This document shows positions 1 to 4,293 of a DNA stretch of 5,309 nt, piece after piece. The position numbers and the translations under genes are program-made. The stretch comes from Eubacteriales bacterium (lineage in GTDB: Bacteria; Bacillota; Clostridia; JAQUNY01). The notes beneath the pieces were generated by a model. It was not told the DNA's origin, ran no database searches, and saw only the letters and a list, made by a program, of their open reading frames with translations. Position 1 is the stretch's first letter. The number at the start of each line of letters is the position of its first letter. The stretch lies in assembly GCA_028717405.1 (NCBI GenBank), contig JAQUNY010000126.1:1-5309 (forward strand), in the 5' to 3' direction.

Positions 1-401
1 AAAAGGATAGCCTGCTTGCACTTTTGGCAAAAGCTGAAAAAGTATCGGATATAATCGCGATACAAAGCCAGCTGACTTCTGTGCGTTATGAACTTGATAA
101 TTACAACTCCAGGCTCCGTAAATATGACGACCTGATTTCCTACAGTACTGTTACGATGAATATAAGCGAGGTTGAGCGGCTCACCGAGGTTGAGCAGAAG
201 ACAGTCTGGGAGCAGATAAGCTCGAGGCTTTCTGACAGCCTGTACGCGGTTGGCCGCGGATTCCGCAATTTCTTTATCTGGTTTGTGGGCTCTCTTCCCT
301 ATATCGTGGTTATCGCAGTACTGGCGGTAATAGCGCTGTTCATAATTAAAGCCTCCGTCAAATGCAGGCGTAAGCGCAAGGCTGCAAAAACAAAGGAATA
401 A
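1..401 (+). CDS. DUF4349-type membrane protein, C-terminal part (5' end outside window)
   Basis: The reading frame is open from the left edge (first full codon at base 3) to a TAA at 399-401, giving 132 residues of a longer protein. A TTG at 24-26 lies inside this frame, but it has no ribosome binding site and falls within conserved sequence, so I treat the gene as truncated by the window rather than starting there. In order, the fragment shows a helical segment of coiled-coil type (KAEKVSDIIAIQSQLTSVRY), a short beta-like stretch (SYSTVTMNISEVE), an amphipathic helix, one hydrophobic membrane segment (about residues 90-116 of the fragment) and a basic tail (KCRRKRKAAKTK). The pattern of AE-V-D-I-IQ-QL--VR-E followed by -YSTVT- is typical of the C-terminal half of DUF4349 proteins, which are usually N-terminal lipoproteins or signal-bearing proteins with a C-terminal membrane anchor. 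The molecular function of the family is unknown. The positively charged tail suggests that the C-terminus is cytoplasmic. Confidence 0.85.
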   Translation, partial: KDSLLALLAKAEKVSDIIAIQSQLTSVRYELDNYNSRLRKYDDLISYSTVTMNISEVERLTEVEQKTVWEQISSRLSDSLYAVGRGFRNFFIWFVGSLPYIVVIAVLAVIALFIIKASVKCRRKRKAAKTKE

Positions 402-410
402 TTTTTACCG

Positions 411-2615
411 TCAGCTGCCGCTGTTATTATTCAAATATCTGCGGGCTGAAAGTATCTTCTCTTCCTTGAGCAGTTTGATGAATAAACCGCCCTGTACGGT
501 CCTGTTCCTGAAACCCGACATCCCCTGATGGCACCTGCAGTGTGTCTGATAGCCGGATACGGTTTCATACCAGTCAGTAAACGGGACACGACAGGGCGTT
601 TCATTTAAAAATCTGCAAAGAGGCGCGGTCAGTTCATTAAAATCATCAGGGCTTTCAGCCAGAGCTGCACACCAAAGCAGCCAGTCAGACTTTGTGTACT
701 CATTCCTGCAGTCGAGTGGGACTCCAAATTCATTGGCAGCCCTCTTGTAATGCGTGATTTCCCTTTCGATCATCCGCCGGCTGAAAAGGCCGGTTTCAAA
801 TATGCTGTCCCATATAAGATTATACTTCATGCTCCAGGTGCCCGGTTTATCAAATGTCAGCCTGCTGCAGGTTCCGCCGTCCGAATCCTTTTCCCACTTT
901 TCGGCCATCCTTCGGGCTGTATCCAGATATTTCGCAGCCTCATCATTATATCCTTCTGCACAGGGATTTTTCTCCGGCAAACCGGCAGCTCCTTCCGAAA
1001 GCATCCTCAATATTATCCCAAATGAGGCAACGCCGATTATTGCCTTTACGGCAAGGTTAACATTATGATCCAGGTGCCCCGCAAAATCATCGGTACATAG
1101 CTGGTCGCCGGGATCCTGGCCATATTTGATCAGATATTCAGCCCATTTTTTAAGTATATCCAGATATTCAAATGCAAACTCTGCACTTTTATCGGCAAGG
1201 CATACAGCCGCTGTCATAATAAGCATGTTGCCGCACTCCTCGACAGGCATCTGCTTCTCAAAAAGATAGAGCTCTTCACCCGACCTCCCGGCAAAACAGG
1301 AAAAATTTACAGGTTCTCCGGGCGCGGGACGGTTTTTTAAAGCGTAGACCTGCCCGTTTGCATGGGGATAACGTCCCACATCATGCGGTGCAAATTCAAA
1401 TCCCCAAACAGGCATCTGTGCAAATTTGAAAACCGGTCTCAGCATCCCTTTCAACATTTCAGGGCAATAAAGCAGGAAAAGAGGCGATGAGGGATAGCTT
1501 ACATCAACAGTTGCCATACAACCGTTGCTGAAACATTCCTTTGAGAAGAAAAGCAGCTCACCGTCTTCACCGGCCGCAGCCTTATGTGCGGCGACAGTCT
1601 GCCTGTAAGACAGCGCAAGGATTTCAGCATATGCCTTGCCTCCGTACCCGAAGGCTTTTTCCATGAGTTCTGAATCAAAGTCCCGGCATCTCTCCATTAT
1701 CTCATCATACCCGGCAACGGCTTCCGTGATTGCCTGCCCTATGGTTTTTCCATTTCTTGCCCAGTAGGCTTTCAGCGGCTTGCCAAAATATTCAACTGCG
1801 AAAATATCATCATATGCAAGAAGCAGATATTTCGCCGCGGTCTTCCCTCCCACCATGTCAAAGTCTGCAGCCGCAGCCATTACAGGTGTTCTGTCTCCGG
1901 CCGCCCCTGGCATTGCCGTGTCATCCCGCCCCGGCAGCATGCCTGTCTTCGCAAATTCAACCGCCATCGCTGAAGAGCCCGCACACAGGGTCCATCCCAT
2001 GTCGGGTGAAGGCGCCGCAAGATATGCATACCCCCAGTCTATCCTGAGATCATCCCCGCTTTTAGCCAGTACCGGCTGTTCAGAAGAACCCATACGCAAA
2101 GCTGTAACATCTCCACAGTCAAAGCTTACCCGGCCCCATTCCATCTCCTGCTCTCTCTTGTTGACACAAAGCTCTCCTGCGGCATCAAAATAAATGCCGA
2201 TCTTATGCATCCCGCTGCCATCAGATATTTCTCCGGATGTGACCGGCGAAACCTCAAAAGCGATATATGAAACAGGCCTGGACATAATGTCCGGATTGCC
2301 GGGGAGCAACGGCGTGGTAAATGTGACCTTGAGCCTTATACCGCAGGCCTCGAAGGTATATATGCTGCTCAATGGGGTTACTTTCAGTCCGGTTTGGTGC
2401 ATTGGAGGCACATTCCCCGCATTTCCCATAAATCTGAAAGCCCTGCCGCCTATCCTGATGATTCCTGTCATGCTGTGCCTGGTGCCCGTCCAGTGTCTTG
2501 TGCTGTCGTAATAAAGCTTGTCTGCCATTGACCATATGCTGAAATAAGGATCCACCGTGACCAGCGGCACTGCCGGCGGCCTGATTGATTTCTCCTCTGC
2601 TTTTCGGTTATTCAT
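411..2615 (-). CDS. Glutaminase A-type protein (DUF4964/DUF5127/DUF4965/DUF1793), cytoplasmic
   Basis: This is a 734-residue protein starting at ATG 2615-2613, with AGGAGT (2626-2621) five bases upstream, and ending at TGA 413-411. Family hallmarks run the whole length: PPAVPLVTVDPYFSIWS near residues 13-29 (DUF4964), a beta-rich region to about 320 (DUF5127-like), FSNGCMATVDVSYPSSP at 362-378 and HDVGRYPHANGQVY at 411-424 (DUF4965), MPVEECGNMLIM at 456-467, then DDFAGHLDHNVNLAVKAI, TWSMKYNLIWDSIF and PLDCRNEYTKSDWLLW (DUF1793-like helical domain), and a closing NRTVQGGLFIKLL. The family is named for fungal secreted glutaminase GtaA, which hydrolyses glutamine to glutamate. Its helical half resembles an (alpha/alpha)6 glycosidase-like fold, and most bacterial members have no tested activity. 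Here there is no signal peptide, so a cytoplasmic location is inferred, unlike the secreted fungal enzymes. It is last in a minus-strand cluster. An odd feature is a Cys/His-rich stretch (HCRCH, residues 692-696) just before the conserved end. The family assignment is firm, but glutaminase activity is not. Confidence 0.9.
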   Translation of the reverse strand: MNNRKAEEKSIRPPAVPLVTVDPYFSIWSMADKLYYDSTRHWTGTRHSMTGIIRIGGRAFRFMGNAGNVPPMHQTGLKVTPLSSIYTFEACGIRLKVTFTTPLLPGNPDIMSRPVSYIAFEVSPVTSGEISDGSGMHKIGIYFDAAGELCVNKREQEMEWGRVSFDCGDVTALRMGSSEQPVLAKSGDDLRIDWGYAYLAAPSPDMGWTLCAGSSAMAVEFAKTGMLPGRDDTAMPGAAGDRTPVMAAAADFDMVGGKTAAKYLLLAYDDIFAVEYFGKPLKAYWARNGKTIGQAITEAVAGYDEIMERCRDFDSELMEKAFGYGGKAYAEILALSYRQTVAAHKAAAGEDGELLFFSKECFSNGCMATVDVSYPSSPLFLLYCPEMLKGMLRPVFKFAQMPVWGFEFAPHDVGRYPHANGQVYALKNRPAPGEPVNFSCFAGRSGEELYLFEKQMPVEECGNMLIMTAAVCLADKSAEFAFEYLDILKKWAEYLIKYGQDPGDQLCTDDFAGHLDHNVNLAVKAIIGVASFGIILRMLSEGAAGLPEKNPCAEGYNDEAAKYLDTARRMAEKWEKDSDGGTCSRLTFDKPGTWSMKYNLIWDSIFETGLFSRRMIEREITHYKRAANEFGVPLDCRNEYTKSDWLLWCAALAESPDDFNELTAPLCRFLNETPCRVPFTDWYETVSGYQTHCRCHQGMSGFRNRTVQGGLFIKLLKEEKILSARRYLNNNSGS

Positions 2616-2620
2616 ATGTA

Positions 2621-2626
2621 ACTCCT
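2621..2626 (-). promoter_or_regulatory. Ribosome binding site of the glutaminase A-type gene
   Basis: AGGAGT on the minus strand sits five bases before ATG 2615-2613. This supports that start and the short N-terminus without a signal peptide. Confidence 0.75.
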
Positions 2627-2650
2627 GTCTATTCTGTCTGTACCGGTTAA

Positions 2651-2687
2651 TCCCGGCGATCCCGTTTAGTCCCGATGATCCCGTTAC
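2651..2687. repeat. Short tandem repeat of TCCCG units between two minus-strand genes
   Basis: Four TCCCG cores follow one another at 2651, 2660, 2670 and 2679, a spacing of 9-10 bases. They also read as two copies of a 19-bp unit (2651-2669 and 2670-2687) that differ at two central positions and at the end. The shared block GATCCCGTT occurs exactly twice (2658-2666, 2677-2685). The repeat lies directly after the stop codon of the zinc ribbon gene and ahead of the glutaminase A-type gene. I see no hairpin followed by a T run, so it does not look like a terminator. It could be a phased protein-binding site or simply a small expanded repeat. Confidence 0.6.
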
Positions 2688-2915
2688 TTATTCCTGAAAA
2701 CTCCTGCAGCTCTCGCAGCAGCTGCTGCAACTGCTATCAGCAGGGCATGCCGGTTCATCTTTCTTTATAATATAGTTGAATCCGGAAAATACCTGCGTGA
2801 TGTCGGCGGAATTACAGGCAGGACAAGTAATCTTCCTTTCGCCTCTTTCTGTCATCGACATCGTGATCTCAAATTTTTCGTCACATTTTTTGCATTTGAA
2901 CTTATATTCCGGCAT
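2688..2915 (-). CDS. FmdB-type small zinc ribbon protein
   Basis: This is a 75-residue protein starting at ATG 2915-2913, preceded by a strong Shine-Dalgarno (GGAGGT, complement of 2922-2927), and ending at TAA 2690-2688. It opens with MPEYKFKCKKC, the standard opening of the FmdB family (Zn-ribbon_8, the CxxC-CxxC-SSSS type). Two zinc knuckles are visible, C8-x2-C11 and C31-P-A-C34, which should together hold one zinc ion. The family typically carries ITQVFSGFNYI-like sequence after the second knuckle, as seen here at about residues 39-50, then a Ser/Cys-rich tail. In this copy the tail is unusually cysteine-rich, with cysteines at 57, 63, 66, 67 and 70. The family name comes from a putative regulator of formamidase in Methylophilus. 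Its actual role is not established, and members are found beside many different genes. It lies 27 bases downstream of the dehydrogenase gene and 72 bases upstream of the glutaminase A-type gene, so co-transcription is likely. Confidence 0.88.
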   Translation of the reverse strand: MPEYKFKCKKCDEKFEITMSMTERGERKITCPACNSADITQVFSGFNYIIKKDEPACPADSSCSSCCESCRSFQE

Positions 2916-2942
2916 GCCGCCACCTCCGTACCTTTTTATAAC

Positions 2943-3992
2943 TCACAAAACAATTTCTGTTTCAAATTTACTCCATGGGATGTCGACTTCAGCGTCGTGT
3001 CTGATAATGTCGTCAATGTGGAGGAGCAACGGGTAATCAGCCTCGGACGCCCTGCCCCTCTTTATAAGTGTCCTCACCGCGTCAGCCGTCCTTCCCGCAA
3101 TAACTACTGATTCCAGTGTTATACCGCTCAATTCCGACATTGCATCCTTAAATGACATCCCCCTTCCAAGAAGTGTACCAATCAATCGCGTCCTTCCCCC
3201 AAAAACTGTAACGTAAAGATCGCCCGCTCCCCACAATATGTTCTCATCCCGTCCGCCCACAAGCTTAAGCAGGTTCCGCATTTCTTTCAGACCCTGAGCA
3301 AAAAGAGCCGCCTGGGAATTATAGTTCAGTCTTCCGCCTATGCCGTTCCTGCGCTCGGATAATCCAACCGCAAGGGTCACCCCAAGAGCATATGCATTCT
3401 TCATTGCTACCGCACACTCGACTCCTTCTACATCCTCTGAAAGGCTTATATGATAATATGTTGTCTCAAATATGTTTTTAAGCTGCCGCAGTTTTCTTAT
3501 GTCTTTCCCGCAAAAACATATCTCAGTCTGGTCACGATCAGCAAGCTCATAGCTTGTGCAGGGCCCGCCGACTGCATTCAGGCACATCTCCGAAGCCCTG
3601 GGCAGCAGCTGACAGTAAAGCCGCGGATAAGAGATCAGTGAACCGTCACTTTCATTCTGCATACCCTTGGTAACAGAAAGCAGCGGGATTCCTTCCGGTA
3701 TCACAGGCAGGACATTTGCTGCAAACCATTCCACACCGAAGCTGCTGACGCCTCCGACCACCGTGTCTGCACCGCTTATCGCCTGCTCCAGATGCTCGAT
3801 CTGAAAGCAGTCTATACCTTCAGGCAGCTTTCTCTTAAGTGTCGGATGCAGGCCTTCGGCCTTTATGCTTTGAATTATTTCTCTGTCCAGATGAGTCCCG
3901 ACAAGGCGGACCTCATGGCCGTTGTCCCTTAAAGGAAAACTCATCGCTGAACCCATCATACCCGCTCCGACTATTGTAACCACACTCAACAA
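2943..3992 (-). CDS. gpsA: Glycerol-3-phosphate dehydrogenase-like NAD(P)-dependent enzyme (GpsA family)
   Basis: It probably catalyses NAD(P)H-linked interconversion of dihydroxyacetone phosphate and sn-glycerol 3-phosphate in the cytoplasm, the entry to phospholipid synthesis. Numbering is from an upstream ATG at 4019-4017 (358 residues). The Rossmann motif is GAGMMG at 18-23. SVTKGM carries K118, MKNAY carries K207-N208, and GAGDL carries D267; these match K120, K204-N205 and D260 of human GPD1. GGRTR at 274-278 matches the phosphate-binding GGRNR of GPD1 but has Thr for Asn. I place the start at TTG 3992-3990 (349 residues). AAGGAAGG (4008-4001) lies 8 bases before it, the ATG has no Shine-Dalgarno, and the best promoter would start transcription at about that ATG. 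A shorter N-terminus also puts the nucleotide motif at residue 9, as usual for the family. TTG 3989-3987 is an alternative start. The gene ends at TGA 2945-2943 and leads the minus-strand cluster. The sequence is divergent from textbook GpsA, so a related sugar-phosphate or polyol-phosphate substrate is possible. Confidence 0.85.
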   Translation of the reverse strand: MLSVVTIVGAGMMGSAMSFPLRDNGHEVRLVGTHLDREIIQSIKAEGLHPTLKRKLPEGIDCFQIEHLEQAISGADTVVGGVSSFGVEWFAANVLPVIPEGIPLLSVTKGMQNESDGSLISYPRLYCQLLPRASEMCLNAVGGPCTSYELADRDQTEICFCGKDIRKLRQLKNIFETTYYHISLSEDVEGVECAVAMKNAYALGVTLAVGLSERRNGIGGRLNYNSQAALFAQGLKEMRNLLKLVGGRDENILWGAGDLYVTVFGGRTRLIGTLLGRGMSFKDAMSELSGITLESVVIAGRTADAVRTLIKRGRASEADYPLLLHIDDIIRHDAEVDIPWSKFETEIVL

Positions 3993-4000
3993 AATCACAG

Positions 4001-4008
4001 CCTTCCTT
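4001..4008 (-). promoter_or_regulatory. Ribosome binding site that favours a TTG start for the dehydrogenase
   Basis: AAGGAAGG on the minus strand lies 8 bases before TTG 3992-3990 and 11 bases before TTG 3989-3987. It falls inside the longer reading frame that begins with ATG 4019-4017, and that ATG has only TACTTGATTT in front of it. This argues that the first nine codons of the long frame are untranslated leader. Confidence 0.6.
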
Positions 4009-4025
4009 TTTTGTGCCATAAATCA

Positions 4026-4054
4026 AGTATAAAGCACAACAAATAATAAGTCGA
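4026..4054 (-). promoter_or_regulatory. Candidate sigma-A type promoter for the dehydrogenase cluster
   Basis: On the minus strand, TCGACT (4054-4049, 4 of 6 matches to TTGACA) and TATACT (4031-4026, 5 of 6 matches to TATAAT) are separated by exactly 17 bases. The expected transcription start is about 4017-4019, which coincides with the ATG of the longest possible frame and leaves a leader of about 25 bases before TTG 3992. The call rests on hexamer similarity and spacing only. Confidence 0.5.
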
Positions 4055-4060
4055 CAGGTT

Positions 4061-4093
4061 TTCACAGCGTTGGGCATTTCACAGCACTGGGCG
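4061..4093. repeat. Two imperfect direct repeats TTCACAGC-nn-TGGGC, possible operator
   Basis: TTCACAGCGTTGGGC (4061-4075) and TTCACAGCACTGGGC (4078-4092) match at 13 of 15 positions with a period of 17 bases. They fill the space between the two divergent -35 elements and abut the plus-strand -35 at 4094. The core TCACAGC occurs a third time at 4138-4144, about 16 bases downstream of the plus-strand -10. The position suggests binding of a regulator acting on both directions. No complementary half-site was found, so it does not look like a classical dyad operator. Confidence 0.45.
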
Positions 4094-4122
4094 TTGACTG
4101 CTGCATGAATTTTTGATATTCT
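4094..4122 (+). promoter_or_regulatory. Candidate sigma-A type promoter for the plus-strand membrane protein gene
   Basis: TTGACT (4094-4099, 5 of 6 matches) and TATTCT (4117-4122, 4 of 6 matches) are separated by exactly 17 bases. The expected transcription start near 4129 gives a leader of about 165 bases before ATG 4294. This is the best promoter-like pair I found in the intergenic region in this direction. Confidence 0.5.
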
Positions 4123-4128
4123 TTTTTC

Positions 4129-4293
4129 ACTGAAGCATCACAGCAATACGCGGCATGCACTGTGCAGCCAGGGCATGGAGTTTGCGCAGTCCGTCGCGCA
4201 CTCGTTGCCCGATAGCCGCCGGACCGCTTTGGTCCCGGGCCTATACAGCCGGTATTGCGCGGCAAATAATCAGAAAGCCGGAACGGAGGCACT
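4129..4293 (+). promoter_or_regulatory. Long leader with inverted repeats, no recognised riboswitch
   Basis: The stretch between the predicted transcription start and ATG 4294 is more GC-rich than its surroundings and holds several inverted repeats. GGC-A-TGCA/TGCA-GCC at 4152-4169 has a 3-base loop and one bulged A. GGACC/GGTCC at 4221-4235 has a 5-base loop and is extended outward by GCCCG (4207-4211) pairing with CGGGC (4236-4240). GCCG/CGGC at 4248-4263 precedes the ribosome binding site GGAGG (4285-4289). No T run follows the hairpins, so intrinsic termination is unlikely. I do not recognise a known riboswitch or leader RNA, and open frames here look like chance. Confidence 0.35.

Noticed and set aside
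24..401. TTG at 24 as a genuine start giving a complete 125-residue protein
   Set aside because: The frame is open to the window edge, the residues before the TTG fit the family pattern, and there is no Shine-Dalgarno.
364..405. Hairpin GCAG-GCG/CGC-CTGC near the end of the first gene as a terminator
   Set aside because: The stem is short with a 4-base bulge, lies inside coding sequence, and is followed by an A-rich rather than T-rich stretch on the plus strand.
754..1068. Open frames on the plus strand opposite the glutaminase A-type gene (also 750-1025, 1730-2047, 1780-2193, 2194-2511)
   Set aside because: They lie antisense to a gene with strong family motifs along its whole length, show no domain pattern, and have biased composition typical of antisense shadows.
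2254..2535. Minus-strand open frame inside the glutaminase A-type gene in another frame
   Set aside because: It overlaps the conserved DUF4964/DUF5127 part of the real gene and has no protein-like features.
4051..4066. CRP-type site built on TCACA at 4062
   Set aside because: The matching TGTGA half-site is absent at the required spacing (4051-4055 reads TCGAC).
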